A stretch of 64,000 nt of DNA from Nostoc sp. S4 (GCA_029379225.1 JAQYWR010000043.1:1-64000); one strand, 5' to 3'. Shown: positions 1-9,184, numbered from the stretch's first letter. The notes: generated from the sequence alone by a model not told the origin. Program-made: numbers and translations.

Positions 1-742
1 CGGTCAGATTGCTTAATTGTCCTATCGATTCTGGAATTTTGGTTATTTGGTTTTCGTAGAGGATAAGCTCGGTCAGATTGCTTAATTGTCCTATCCATTC
101 TGGAATTTCAATTATTTGGTTATTACTGAGGTTAAGCTCGGTCAGATTGCTTAATTGTCTTATCCATTCTGGAATTTCGGTTATTTGGCTATTACCGAAT
201 GAAAGCTTTGTCAGATTGCTTAATTGTCCTATCGATTCTGGAATTTCGGTTATTTGGTTATTATTGAGGTAAAGCAGAGTCAGATTGCTTAATTGTCCTA
301 TCCATTCTGGAATTTCGGTTATTTGGTTATTACGGAGAGAAAGCCCGGTCAGATTGCTTAATTGTCCTATCGATTCTGGAATTTCGCTTATTTGGTTTTC
401 GTAGAGATAAAGTTTGCTCAGATTGCTTAATTGTCCTATCCATTCTGGAATTTTGCTTATTTGGTTATCACCGAGGTTAAGCTTGGTCAGATTACTTAAT
501 TGTCCTATCCATTCTGGAATTTCGGTTATTTGATTTTCGTAGAGGATAAGCTCTGTTAGATTGCTTAATTGTCCTATCGATTCTGGAATTTTGCTTATTT
601 GGTTATTACTGAGGTTAAGCTCGATCAGATTGCTTAATTGTTCAATCTCTGTTGGGAGTTCTGTTAAACCTTTCCCGGATAGGTCTAGCTCTTTCCACTC
701 CTCATCCAATGCCTGATTAATCAGACGCAATACATTTTCCAT
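1..742 (-). CDS. Leucine-rich-repeat protein, 5' part (partial)
   Basis: The gene reads leftward from an ATG at 742 and runs off the window edge, so only about 247 N-terminal codons are seen. A short cap (MENVLRLINQALDEEWKELD, then LSGKGLTELP) precedes about ten 23-residue repeats of the form LSNLTxLxLxxNQIxEIPExIGQ. Each repeat is 69 bp and nearly identical in DNA; they alternate between ESIG and EWIG versions. This start resembles the LRR part of cyanobacterial LRR and Roc-COR (ROCO) proteins, which mediate protein-protein contacts. No GTPase domain is visible because the 3' end is missing. The low divergence between units suggests recent expansion by unequal recombination. The LRR call is firm; the full architecture is unknown. 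Confidence 0.9.
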   Translation of the reverse strand, partial: MENVLRLINQALDEEWKELDLSGKGLTELPTEIEQLSNLIELNLSNNQISKIPESIGQLSNLTELILYENQITEIPEWIGQLSNLTKLNLGDNQISKIPEWIGQLSNLSKLYLYENQISEIPESIGQLSNLTGLSLRNNQITEIPEWIGQLSNLTLLYLNNNQITEIPESIGQLSNLTKLSFGNSQITEIPEWIRQLSNLTELNLSNNQIIEIPEWIGQLSNLTELILYENQITKIPESIGQLSNLT

Positions 743-862
743 TAGACTCGCCCAGAATACAATCTAAGTATAACGCCAATAAATTGAGCCTTTGAGGCTA
801 ACATTTGAGTCTTTGAAGTCAAAAATTAAACCAATGACCAATGACAAACTACAAATAACAAA

Positions 863-1843
863 ATGAAAATCTGTATTGTTGGTGCAGGTGCAATCGGTGG
901 ATATTTAGGAGCAAAATTAGCACTAGCGGGTGAAACAGTGACGCTAATTGCTCGTGGTTCTCATTTGGAAGCAATTAAAAAAAATGGGCTGAAACTAGTT
1001 ACGGCAGACGGTTCTAGCCAAGTGGCTACTCCGGCTTTAGCAACTAGTAATATCCAGGAAGCAGGGGAACAAGATGTAGTAATTTTAACTGTTAAGGCTC
1101 ACAGTGTTCCGGCGATCGCCCCCTCCCTTCCCGCACTCTACAATCCCCACACAACAGTTATCACAGCCCAAAATGGTATTCCTTGGTGGTACTTTCGTCA
1201 TCATGGCGGTAAGTATGAAGGTACACGCATTCAATCTGTCGATCCAGAGGGAATCGTTGAAGCTGGTATCGGTGTTGACCGCGCCATTGGTTGTGTTGTT
1301 TACCCGGCAACTGAAATAATTGAACCAGGTGTAATTAAGCATATAGAAGGCGATCGCTTTACTCTTGGTGAAATTGACGGCAGTAAAAGCGATCGCATTC
1401 AATTATTAGCTCAAACTCTCAAACAAGCAGGCTTCAAAGCACCAATCCGCAATCAAATTCGCACAGAAATCTGGATTAAATTGTGGGGTAATGTGGCGTT
1501 TAATCCCATCAGCGCCTTAACTGGTGCGACTTTAGAGGATATTTGCCGCTATCCCCTCACCCGCGAACTAGCGCGGCAAATGATGAGTGAAGTGCAGGCG
1601 ATCGCTGAAAATTTAGGTATTAAGTTTGGCATCACCTTAGAACAGCGAATTAATGGAGCAGAAAACGTTGGTGCCCACAAAACTTCTATGCTACAAGATA
1701 TTGAAGCCGGACGCCCCACGGAAATAGATGCGATCGTTGGGGCGGTGACAGAATTAGGAAAACTAACTCAAATTCGCACACCCCATATTGATGCTATCTA
1801 CGCCAGCATTAAGCTGCTGGAAGCGACCAAACAAAAGATTTAA
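863..1843 (+). CDS. panE: 2-dehydropantoate 2-reductase (ketopantoate reductase)
   Basis: This 326-residue protein reduces ketopantoate to pantoate with NADPH in coenzyme A biosynthesis. The N-terminus MKICIVGAGAIGGYLGAKLA is the GxGxxG Rossmann motif of the ApbA/PanE family. The C-terminal helical domain has the expected KLWGNVAFNPISALTGAT segment with the catalytic Lys and substrate-binding Asn, and the later HKTSMLQDIEAGRPTEID motif. Length fits the family. A further pantothenate-pathway gene, panD, lies at 45988-46371, so the pathway is split. The gene converges on the RND permease gene, leaving only 10 bp between stop codons. Some cyanobacterial homologues may act on other 2-oxo acids, so substrate is inferred from family. 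Confidence 0.9.
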   Translation: MKICIVGAGAIGGYLGAKLALAGETVTLIARGSHLEAIKKNGLKLVTADGSSQVATPALATSNIQEAGEQDVVILTVKAHSVPAIAPSLPALYNPHTTVITAQNGIPWWYFRHHGGKYEGTRIQSVDPEGIVEAGIGVDRAIGCVVYPATEIIEPGVIKHIEGDRFTLGEIDGSKSDRIQLLAQTLKQAGFKAPIRNQIRTEIWIKLWGNVAFNPISALTGATLEDICRYPLTRELARQMMSEVQAIAENLGIKFGITLEQRINGAENVGAHKTSMLQDIEAGRPTEIDAIVGAVTELGKLTQIRTPHIDAIYASIKLLEATKQKI

Positions 1844-1853
1844 TGATTACGAA

Positions 1854-4800
1854 TTATATTGACTGTTTTCGCCAGTTATGCTTTAAAAACTTTGTCTGCA
1901 ACGACTCCATATATGTGTAAAAAACAGGGGTTAAATAAAGTGTCAAGAACTGCGAGAACAATAACCCGCCAACTACTGCTAAACCCAGAGGACGGCGTGT
2001 ATCTGCTCCGGCTCCCAAACCAAGGGCGATGGGTAATGTGCCCATCAGCGCTGCCATTGTGGTCATCATGATTGGGCGGAACCTCACCAAACAGGCTTGA
2101 TAAATAGCATCATAAGGAGTTTTGCCATTTTGACGGGCTTCAATTGCAAAGTCAACCATCATGATCCCGTTTTTCTTGACAATGCCAACCAGCAAAATGA
2201 TGCCCACGAAGGCGTAAATATTCAAGTCAACTTGAAACAGCAACAAAGTCAGCAGTGCCCCAAATCCAGCCGAGGGTAAGCTAGAAAGGATGGTCAGTGG
2301 GTGAATGAAGTTCTCGTAGAGAATTCCCAACACGATATAAATTACCAAAATGGCAACCAGGAGTAATATTCCTAAACCTTGAATTGAAGACTGGAAAGCT
2401 TGCGCTGAACCCCGAAAGCCTGTACTAATAGTAGCTGGTAGCGTTTCCCGGGCTAGTTGTTCAATTTTCCCAGTGACATTACCTAGTGAGATTCCTGGTT
2501 TGAGATTAAAAGAAAAGGTGACTGAAGCTAGCTGTCCTTGGTGGTTAATGGTCAGCGGTCCGACATCTTTGGTCAAAGTGGCTACAGCATTGAGAGGTAC
2601 AAGTTGTCCACTGGGGGCGCGAACTGAGAGCAAATCTAGACCACTAGAATTTTGCTGATATCTTGGTTCCACGCCCATAATCACTTGATACTGGCTATCG
2701 GAGGCGTAGATGGTGGAAACTTGGCGAGTACCATAGGCATTACTCAGAGCAGTTTCAATTTGATTGGCAGTCAAACCGAGAGCCGAAGCTTGGTCGCGGT
2801 TGATATTTACTTCAACTTGAGGATTTTTGATTTGTAGGTCACTGTTGACATCTTGCAAATCTGACAGGGTACGGAGTTTATTTTCTAAAAGTGGGGCGTA
2901 CTGGTAAAGCTCTTGAATATTGGGACTTTGGAGAGTAAATTGATACTGCGCTTTTGTCTGTTGTCCGCCGATATTAATGGCGGGAGGGTTTTGCAAGAAC
3001 ACCTTGATTCCAGGCACACTTGATAACTTGGGTCGAAGTTCATCTACTATTTGATCGGCACTAAGATGGCGCTCATGGGTAGGCTTGAGTTCGATTAAAA
3101 GTCGTCCGCTGTTAGCAGAAGCATTTGGCCCGCCAGCTCCGACACTGGAGTTGATAGAATCGACATTCGGATCGCGATAAGCGATCGCAGCTACAGCCTG
3201 TTGATGTTTTACCATTTCATCAAAGGAGATATCCTCCGATGCTTGAGTGGTTGCAGTAATTTGTCCAACATCAGCATTGGGAACAAATCCCTTGGGCACA
3301 ACCGTAAATAAATACACCGTTGCTAAAAGAATCGCACCCGAAATCACCATTGTTGTCCGGTGATACTTCAGCGATTTCTTCAAACTCCAATCATATCCCC
3401 GCAACAAAGAATTAAAGAAGCTTTCCGAAATATTGTAAAGACGAGTTTGGAAATTTTGTATTTTAGATTTTCGATTAGGGATTTGGGCATCGGGCATTTC
3501 TACCCCTGCCTCCCCTACTCCCTCTGCTCCCTCTGCCTCCCCTGCTCCCTCATCCCCCTGATGATGAGGTGGACGCAAGAATCTAGAACACAGCATTGGG
3601 GTTAAGCTCAGGGAAATGACGCCAGAAACCAAGATGGCAACGCTGATGGTAATGGCAAACTCGCGGAACAGTCGCCCCAGAATGCCTTCCATGAACAGTA
3701 CGGGGATAAATACTGCTACCAAGGAAATGGTCATAGATAAAATTGTGAAACCAATTTCTCTAGAACCATTTAAAGCTGCTTCCAAGCGGCTCTCACCCAT
3801 CTCCATGTGGCGGACAATATTTTCTAGCATGACTACGGCATCATCCACCACGAAACCCACTGATAAAGTTAATGCCATCAGCGATAGATTATCGAGTGAA
3901 AAGCCCAGCACCAACATCACTGCAAAGGTCGCTACGATTGATAGCGGTACTGCCAGACTGGGAATGACTGTAGCCGAGATATTGCGAAGAAACAGAAAGA
4001 TTACCAGTACAACCAAAGCAATAGTGAGCAACAGCGTGAATTGTACATCATCTACCGATTCGCGAATTGATTGGGAGCGATCGTAGAGAATATTCATGTT
4101 CACAGCTGCTGGAATTTCTTTTTGGAAGTTAGGCAGCAGTTTTTTAATTGCATCCACCACTTGGACAGTATTAGTTCCCGGTTGACGCTGAATTGCCAGA
4201 ACGATCGCCCGCACGCCAGAATTTTGGATTTGGAATTTTTGATTTGGGATTGAGGGCTTTTGTGCTGCTTTTGCTGCTGTTTCGCTCTTCTGCTTCTTAT
4301 TCCCCTGCTTCGTAGGAAAATACCAACTGGCAATCTTATCATTTTCCACGCTGTCTAGCACTTGACCGAGTTCACCTAGTTGCACAGGTGCGCCGTTTTG
4401 ATAAGCTACAGTTAAAGAGCGATAACTAGCGGCATCGTTGAGTTGACCGTTTGCTTGAATTGTATAATTCTGCTGTTGCCCGTAAAGCGTGCCAGTTGGT
4501 AAGTTGACATTGCCGTTAGCGATCGCATCAGCCACTTCATCGATTCCTATGCCTTTAACACTCAATGATTCTGGGTCAAGCTGAATCCGTACAGCATACT
4601 TTTGCGAACCGTACACTTGTACTTGCGCCACCCCATCCACCATTGACAGACGTTGTGCCAACAGCGTTTCGGCATACTTATCTACAGTTGACAGCGGCAA
4701 AATAGATGAATTTAAAGAGATGTAGAGGACTGGTTGATCTGCTGGATTTACCTTGCGGAAAGAAGGAGGACTGGGCATATTAGTCGGCAACTGCCTCGCT

Positions 4801-5144
4801 GCTTTAGAAATAGCAGACTGTACATCCTGTGCTGCCCCGTCAATATCCCGATTCAGGTCAAATTGCAGCGTAATTTGGGCACTACCCAAAGAACTGGTAG
4901 AGTTCATTGAACTCAATCCGGCTATGCTAGAAAATTGCTCCTCTAAAGGAGTTGCAACCGAAGAAGCCATCGTTTCTGGACTAGCTCCGGGCAAACTAGC
5001 CGTTACCTGGAGTGTCGGATAATCCACATTGGGCAAGTCACTAACAGGTAACTGTTGGTAACTCATCAGCCCAAATATTAAGATGCCAACCATCACTAGG
5101 GTTGTCATGATTGGACGGCGGATGAATAGTTGGGAAATGTTCAT
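1854..5144 (-). CDS. RND efflux permease (AcrB/MdtB-like, HAE1 family)
   Basis: An inner-membrane proton-driven drug exporter of 1096 residues. The N-terminus MNISQLFIRRPIMTTLVMVG is the classic first membrane helix. The TM4 acidic pair is present in VGFVVDDAVVMLENI and the TM10 lysine in GIVKKNGIMMVDFA, so the proton relay looks intact. It is the second gene of a leftward pair with the adaptor at 5216-6658, 71 bp away. Two stretches are foreign to the family: a Glu/Gly/Ala-rich piece (DNA about 3476-3570) and an Asn/Gln/Lys-rich piece with an IPNQKFQIQNS core (about 4213-4310). Both match Nostoc-type intergenic repeats and keep the frame. An outer-membrane TolC-like partner is not encoded here. 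Substrates are unknown. Confidence 0.93.
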   Translation of the reverse strand: MNISQLFIRRPIMTTLVMVGILIFGLMSYQQLPVSDLPNVDYPTLQVTASLPGASPETMASSVATPLEEQFSSIAGLSSMNSTSSLGSAQITLQFDLNRDIDGAAQDVQSAISKAARQLPTNMPSPPSFRKVNPADQPVLYISLNSSILPLSTVDKYAETLLAQRLSMVDGVAQVQVYGSQKYAVRIQLDPESLSVKGIGIDEVADAIANGNVNLPTGTLYGQQQNYTIQANGQLNDAASYRSLTVAYQNGAPVQLGELGQVLDSVENDKIASWYFPTKQGNKKQKSETAAKAAQKPSIPNQKFQIQNSGVRAIVLAIQRQPGTNTVQVVDAIKKLLPNFQKEIPAAVNMNILYDRSQSIRESVDDVQFTLLLTIALVVLVIFLFLRNISATVIPSLAVPLSIVATFAVMLVLGFSLDNLSLMALTLSVGFVVDDAVVMLENIVRHMEMGESRLEAALNGSREIGFTILSMTISLVAVFIPVLFMEGILGRLFREFAITISVAILVSGVISLSLTPMLCSRFLRPPHHQGDEGAGEAEGAEGVGEAGVEMPDAQIPNRKSKIQNFQTRLYNISESFFNSLLRGYDWSLKKSLKYHRTTMVISGAILLATVYLFTVVPKGFVPNADVGQITATTQASEDISFDEMVKHQQAVAAIAYRDPNVDSINSSVGAGGPNASANSGRLLIELKPTHERHLSADQIVDELRPKLSSVPGIKVFLQNPPAINIGGQQTKAQYQFTLQSPNIQELYQYAPLLENKLRTLSDLQDVNSDLQIKNPQVEVNINRDQASALGLTANQIETALSNAYGTRQVSTIYASDSQYQVIMGVEPRYQQNSSGLDLLSVRAPSGQLVPLNAVATLTKDVGPLTINHQGQLASVTFSFNLKPGISLGNVTGKIEQLARETLPATISTGFRGSAQAFQSSIQGLGILLLVAILVIYIVLGILYENFIHPLTILSSLPSAGFGALLTLLLFQVDLNIYAFVGIILLVGIVKKNGIMMVDFAIEARQNGKTPYDAIYQACLVRFRPIMMTTMAALMGTLPIALGLGAGADTRRPLGLAVVGGLLFSQFLTLYLTPVFYTYMESLQTKFLKHNWRKQSI

Positions 5145-5215
5145 TTTAGTAGAGGGTGGGGAGTGTTGACTATTGACTGCTAACTGTTAACTGTTGACTG
5201 TTGACCAAAGAATTA

Positions 5216-6658
5216 TTATTCTCCCCTCTGCCCCTCTGCTCCCCTGCTCCCCTGCCCCTCTGCTCCTCTGCTCCCCTGCTCCCCTGCCCCTCTGCTCCCT
5301 ACTTCCGGTTTCACCTGCACTGTGGCACCAGGTACTAGATTAAATTGTCCATCGGTGACGATTTGCTCGCCTGGTTGCAACCCTTGTTTAATTGCCGTTT
5401 CGTTGCCAATGGTGTCACCTACGGTAACTGGACGCATTTCTACTGTTTTGTCGGCTTTGACTAAAAAGACAAATTGGCCCTGCTGTCCAGTTTGGATGGC
5501 TGGGGAAGGCACGGTTATTACATTTGGTTCTTCAGCTAGCTTAAGTACTACATTAACAAACTGACCTGGAACTAGGCGTTCCTCTGCGTTGGCAAAGGTG
5601 GCTTTAAGTTGAATCGTGCCTGTTTGGGTATTGAGTCCGCTATCAACAAAGGTAAGTTCACCCTGTACCGGACGCCCTGTGTCTTTCGGAGGTATGGCGT
5701 TGACTTGTAACTTGCCGTTATTAGCACTGTACTTCTTCAGGTCTGGCAGCAACCTTTGAGCAATGGAAAAGGTAACGTAAATTGGGTGGATTTGGCTGAT
5801 GGTAATTAGCGGATCGGTGGCATTCGCTTGTACTAAGTTGCCTTGATTTAGCTTCAGACTACCTGTGCGTCCAGTAATTGGTGAGTAAATGGAACTATAG
5901 GAAAGCTGAACTTTGGCATTGTCGATCGCCGCTTCGTCTGCTGCTACTGCTGCTTTGGCATTTTGTACGTCTGCTTGGGCTGCCGCTACTGCTGCTTCGG
6001 CATCTGCGACTCCGTTTTGATCTGCCTTCACTGTTGCCCGTTGAGCCTCAGCTGTCGTCTGGAATTGATCCGCCTGTTCCTTACTAATTGCCCCTTTCTG
6101 AAGTAAGCTGTTATATCTTTTGGCTTGGACATCTGCATTTGTGGCTTGAGCGATATCCTTGGCTACATTCGCTTTTGCCTGGTTAACTTGGGCGATCGCT
6201 TTCGTCACATTTGCCTGTGCCTGTTTCACCTGGGCTAAATCTTTGGCTTTGGCAGCATTAGCTTGCATCAGTGCTGCTTGCAGAGAACGGGAATCTATTT
6301 TAAATAACAAGTCTCCTTTTTTCACATTCTGTCCTTGCTGAAAATAAACCCCAGTAAGTTGTCCACCTACCTGTGACTTGACAGATACCGTGGAATATGC
6401 CTCCACCGTTCCCGTAGTCGATAGCTGTATTGGAATAGTCTTTTGAGTCGCAGCAGCAACCACCACGGGCACAGGTCGCTTTTTACCTGCTTTTCCACTT
6501 GATTGAGCATCGCTAGCATTACAAGCAGCACAAAAGTAGGTTAAACCCAGCAGCAGTAGCCACAACCGTCCTCTGGGAATTAAGCTGTAAAGACGAGGAA
6601 TGCTTTGAGCAACTAAAGAAAAAAGTTTTGTCGTCTCAACGGAGTTTAAACAGCGCAT
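5216..6658 (-). CDS. RND periplasmic adaptor (HlyD/AcrA-type membrane fusion protein)
   Basis: This 480-residue protein should bridge the RND permease to an outer-membrane channel. After a hydrophobic stretch ending at a cysteine (FCAACNASD, residues about 42-50) it may be lipid-anchored, although the lipobox is imperfect. A lipoyl half-motif (VSVKSQVGGQLTGVYFQQGQ) is followed by a long Ala/Gln-rich coiled-coil hairpin (about residues 130-250). The second lipoyl half (YSPITGRTGSLKLNQGN) and beta-barrel regions come next. The C-terminus ends in a tail built of repeated GSRGAEGQ-like units encoded by CCCCTGCTCC-type tandem repeats (5216-5305). That tail is not part of the family fold and probably arose when repeats replaced the original stop. 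It is transcribed just before the permease. Confidence 0.92.
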   Translation of the reverse strand: MRCLNSVETTKLFSLVAQSIPRLYSLIPRGRLWLLLLGLTYFCAACNASDAQSSGKAGKKRPVPVVVAAATQKTIPIQLSTTGTVEAYSTVSVKSQVGGQLTGVYFQQGQNVKKGDLLFKIDSRSLQAALMQANAAKAKDLAQVKQAQANVTKAIAQVNQAKANVAKDIAQATNADVQAKRYNSLLQKGAISKEQADQFQTTAEAQRATVKADQNGVADAEAAVAAAQADVQNAKAAVAADEAAIDNAKVQLSYSSIYSPITGRTGSLKLNQGNLVQANATDPLITISQIHPIYVTFSIAQRLLPDLKKYSANNGKLQVNAIPPKDTGRPVQGELTFVDSGLNTQTGTIQLKATFANAEERLVPGQFVNVVLKLAEEPNVITVPSPAIQTGQQGQFVFLVKADKTVEMRPVTVGDTIGNETAIKQGLQPGEQIVTDGQFNLVPGATVQVKPEVGSRGAGEQGSRGAEGQGSRGAEGQRGE

Positions 6659-7422
6659 ATCAACAATCAGGAGAAAGGGAAAGCATACAGATACGTAGCA
6701 GTACAGTGGTTTTATTAGAGTCAGCCAGAGCTAAACGAGTACATTAATCGCCTAACGTTAGCAATTTATTAGACCGAGCCTCACCAAATCCCCAAAAGGT
6801 AGGGTTTGTTGACAGATATTGCATTTTGTGCAAAATCGTTGCAGTCAATTTTTAGTAGTTCGACTTAATATTAGCTTGTCTAAATATTAGCATACTAATA
6901 ATTATTGATTTCGCCTAGCTCTTGAGACAGAAATTTATCCGAAGCTGTTTTCACTTAAGTAGGAATCTGTTGTGAGATTTGCAGTAAGTAAACGTATTAT
7001 AAATCGCTGCTTTTTAAAGTTAATCTGATTGAAATTGGATAAGTCCTCAACTAGTTTCTGATAAATCTATATAGACTGGGCTTTCGGATTGGTTTTACCC
7101 AACAGCCAGCGTTTTTAGATATTAAATTGAGAGCATGAACAAAGTCTAAGCGACGAGCGATCGCGATCGGGAGTGGAGTTGAAGGACGAACGAGTATCGG
7201 GAGTAACGCTTAAGCAACTAATTTTATACAACACACCAGGATTTTTCCTTAGTCCGCTCCAAGCGAATTGTTATGCATCATCTAGATTAGATAACATAAC
7301 TTGAAAATGCATTACACTACTTAGATATAAACTTTATCACAATCACAACTTTCGCCCCAAACGTGAGATTCTCTAAATCTATATAGAGTAGAATTCCTTA
7401 GCAAATTATGGAAATCAGTTGA
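6659..7422. other. Intergenic, no gene seen
   Basis: This 764-bp AT-rich stretch lies between the divergent adaptor and acetyltransferase genes. I see one HIP1-like GCGATCGC cluster near 7157 and no convincing coding region, tRNA or terminator. It must hold the adaptor promoter. Confidence 0.5.
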
Positions 7423-7891
7423 TTGCATATTCACTTAGATGACCTAACAGGTAACAAAATCGCTGACCTTCTTCGGGAACATCTCGAAAATATGAATGAG
7501 ATTACACCGCCCCAAAGCGTCCATGCTCTTGATTTAGAGGCATTGCGATCGCCCGATATTACTTTCTTTTCAGCTTGGGAGGGCGATGAATTACTCGGAT
7601 GTGGGGCACTCAAAGAACTAGATTCAATAAGTGGTGAAGTAAAATCAATGCGTACCGTCAAGGCTCACCACCGTAAAGGTGTCGCCTCGAAGATTCTCGA
7701 ACACATCGTCAAAGAATCTTCCAGACGTGCTTACGATTGTCTGAATTTGGAAACAGGGGCTTCTCCAGAGTTCGCCCCACCCAGCACGAGCCTTGTATAC
7801 ACGATATGGGTTTGAGTACCGAAGTCCCTTTGCTGAATATATTGATGACCCGAATAGCGTATTTATGAGGAAAAAGCTCGCTTTTCCTTAG
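7423..7891 (+). pseudogene. GNAT-family N-acetyltransferase, frameshifted
   Basis: From a TTG at 7423 the reading gives HIHLDDLTGNKIADLLREHL and later GDELLGCGALKELD and MRTVKAHHRKGVAS. The last contains the acetyl-CoA-binding Q/RxxGxA-type loop. The frame then breaks and stops at 7815. The expected C-terminus (ALYTRYGFEYRSPFAEYIDD, then PNSVFMRKKL) continues in another frame from about 7790 to a TAG at 7889-7891. The break lies at a tandem CCCA duplication near 7777-7785: removing one copy restores the family sequence FAPARALY. An ATG at 7408 lies in frame but is followed four codons later by a TGA, so TTG 7423 is the only upstream start seen. Probably inactive, unless the tetranucleotide is phase-variable or a sequencing error. 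Confidence 0.85.
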
Positions 7892-8061
7892 TGTATTCAA
7901 AACCCTAATTTTTTAGGAAAAATAATAGTCAAGTAAAGTAGTATTTACTTGTATCATCAGCTATAAAAATAATAATTAATCTTGCTTTCCTTTGCTATAT
8001 TAGTTTTGCTAACCCTACCCAAATTAAAAATTATAGGTAGGGAGTAAGTTTAATACTTTGT

Positions 8062-8934
8062 TCAAGCAGCAAAAATAAAAGGGGCGGCCTCTAAACCAAC
8101 CCCTTTTGTTTGTGATAAACTCCGCCCAACGGCTGTTGCTATAAGCTTTAAACTATCGACTAAATCCACCATATCTTCTAAAGAAAGTGCTTGACGGGCA
8201 TCAGAAACAGATTTTTCTGGTTCTGGATGACACTCAATTATTAACCCATCTGCTCCACAAGCGATCGCAGCCTTTGCCAAAGGTGCCACGAGTTCCCGTT
8301 TTCCTACGGCATGGGAAGGATCTACAATCACAGGCAAGTGAGTTATTTGTTTGAGTGCTGCTACTGCACCTAAATCTAGGACGTTGCGAGTGTAATCATC
8401 GAAACTGCGGATACCCCTTTCGCACAACACCACATCAGGATTACCGTGGCTAAGAATATACTCAGCTGCCATAACAAATTCTTCAATTGTGGCTGCTAAA
8501 CCGCGCTTGAGCAGTATCGGTTTACCAGCTTGCCCTAAAGCTTTGAGCAAATCGAAGTTTTGCATATTGCGACTACCAACTTGAAGCATATCAGCGTGGG
8601 TAGCGACTGCTTCAATTTGGGAAATTGACATCACCTCGGTGACAACTGGCATATTGTAGAGCGATCGCACCTTCGCTAAAATTTCTAATCCTGACTCACC
8701 CATACCTTGGAAAGCGTAGGGAGATGTGCGGGGTTTGTAGACACCGCCACGCAAAGCTTGTACTGATGCAGGAGACAGCTTTTGGGCGACTATCTCCATT
8801 TGTTCCCAGCTTTCAACGGTACATGGGCCGCCGATAATTACTAATTCTTCACCGCCAAAAGCGACTTTTTCCGAAAGTTTAACGATTGTCTGGTGTTTGG
8901 GATGGGATTGTGCGGCAAGTTTAGCGTTAATCAT
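8062..8934 (-). CDS. aroF: 3-deoxy-7-phosphoheptulonate synthase (DAHP synthase, type I-beta)
   Basis: Catalyses condensation of phosphoenolpyruvate and erythrose-4-phosphate, the entry step of the shikimate pathway to Phe, Tyr and Trp. Family signatures are clear: GPCTVESWEQM, LRGGVYKPRTSPYAFQG, LLKRG, ERGIRSFDDYTRN, and the metal-binding ends DPSHAVGKRE and IECHPEPEKSVSDA. At 290 residues it has the barrel only, with a short extension instead of a full ferredoxin-like or chorismate-mutase regulatory domain. Feedback inhibition may therefore be weak. Control seems to lie upstream: two aromatic-rich leader peptides with terminators sit between a promoter near 9344-9372 and this start. The start ATG has no strong Shine-Dalgarno. 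The 3' end of the coding region contains an AAAAGGGG/CCCCTTTT hairpin (8077-8107) that could act as its terminator. Confidence 0.95.
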   Translation of the reverse strand: MINAKLAAQSHPKHQTIVKLSEKVAFGGEELVIIGGPCTVESWEQMEIVAQKLSPASVQALRGGVYKPRTSPYAFQGMGESGLEILAKVRSLYNMPVVTEVMSISQIEAVATHADMLQVGSRNMQNFDLLKALGQAGKPILLKRGLAATIEEFVMAAEYILSHGNPDVVLCERGIRSFDDYTRNVLDLGAVAALKQITHLPVIVDPSHAVGKRELVAPLAKAAIACGADGLIIECHPEPEKSVSDARQALSLEDMVDLVDSLKLIATAVGRSLSQTKGVGLEAAPFIFAA

Positions 8935-9038
8935 GGTTTTATTGTTCTGAAAAATTAAGTATTGGGGATTGGGGAAGGTGGAGTCCCTTCTGGGGATAAG
9001 GGGTAATGGGGATTTAGTGTTAGGACAGTCGCACTCAG

Positions 9039-9074
9039 AAAAAAACCCGGAACCTTCCTTCGAGGGGTTCCGGG
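9039..9074 (-). terminator. Attenuator 2: intrinsic terminator between leader peptide 2 and aroF
   Basis: Read on the minus strand, CCCGGAACC (9074-9066) and GGTTCCGGG (9054-9046) form a perfect 9-bp GC-rich stem with an 11-nt loop, followed directly by seven U (9045-9039). The ATG of aroF is 104 nt downstream, so transcripts must read through it. A third copy of the 3' arm lies at the end of leader peptide 2 (9115-9107) and can pair with the 5' arm as an antiterminator. Confidence 0.93.
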
Positions 9075-9103
9075 CGCGTTCTGGCTCATTGGCATGACGC
9101 TAT

Positions 9104-9169
9104 CTACCCGGAACCATCTCTGGGCCAAAAGTAAAAGCCGTAAAACCAACTACCGAAATAAGTCGTCAC
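9104..9169 (-). CDS. Aromatic leader peptide 2 (attenuation)
   Basis: A 21-codon reading frame starts at GTG 9169 and ends at TAG 9104-9106. Residues 4-15 read YFGSWFYGFYFW, giving 9 aromatic residues (4 Phe, 3 Tyr, 2 Trp) in a 21-residue peptide, far above chance. A strong Shine-Dalgarno, AAGGAG (9184-9179), sits 9 nt before the GTG. The last three sense codons GGT TCC GGG (9115-9107) are also arm 1 of an RNA switch with the terminator at 9039-9074. A ribosome reaching the stop would mask arm 1 and let the terminator form. A ribosome stalled on aromatic codons would leave arm 1 free to pair with the terminator's 5' arm. Its role as a sensor of charged aromatic tRNAs is inferred by analogy with trp and phe leaders. 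Confidence 0.9.
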   Translation of the reverse strand: MTTYFGSWFYGFYFWPRDGSG

Positions 9170-9178
9170 AATGAAATT

Positions 9179-9184
9179 CTCCTT
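9179..9184 (-). promoter_or_regulatory. Shine-Dalgarno of leader peptide 2
   Basis: AAGGAG lies immediately after the U-tract of the upstream terminator and 9 nt before GTG 9169. It supports a GTG start for leader peptide 2 over any start further in. Confidence 0.8.

Noticed and set aside
1..690. Regular 69-bp repeats as a possible CRISPR array
   Set aside because: The whole unit is conserved and translates as leucine-rich repeats; there are no unique spacers.
8955..9149. A leftward 64-codon frame starting inside leader peptide 2
   Set aside because: It is out of frame with the leader peptide, spans the terminator and has no family features or Shine-Dalgarno.
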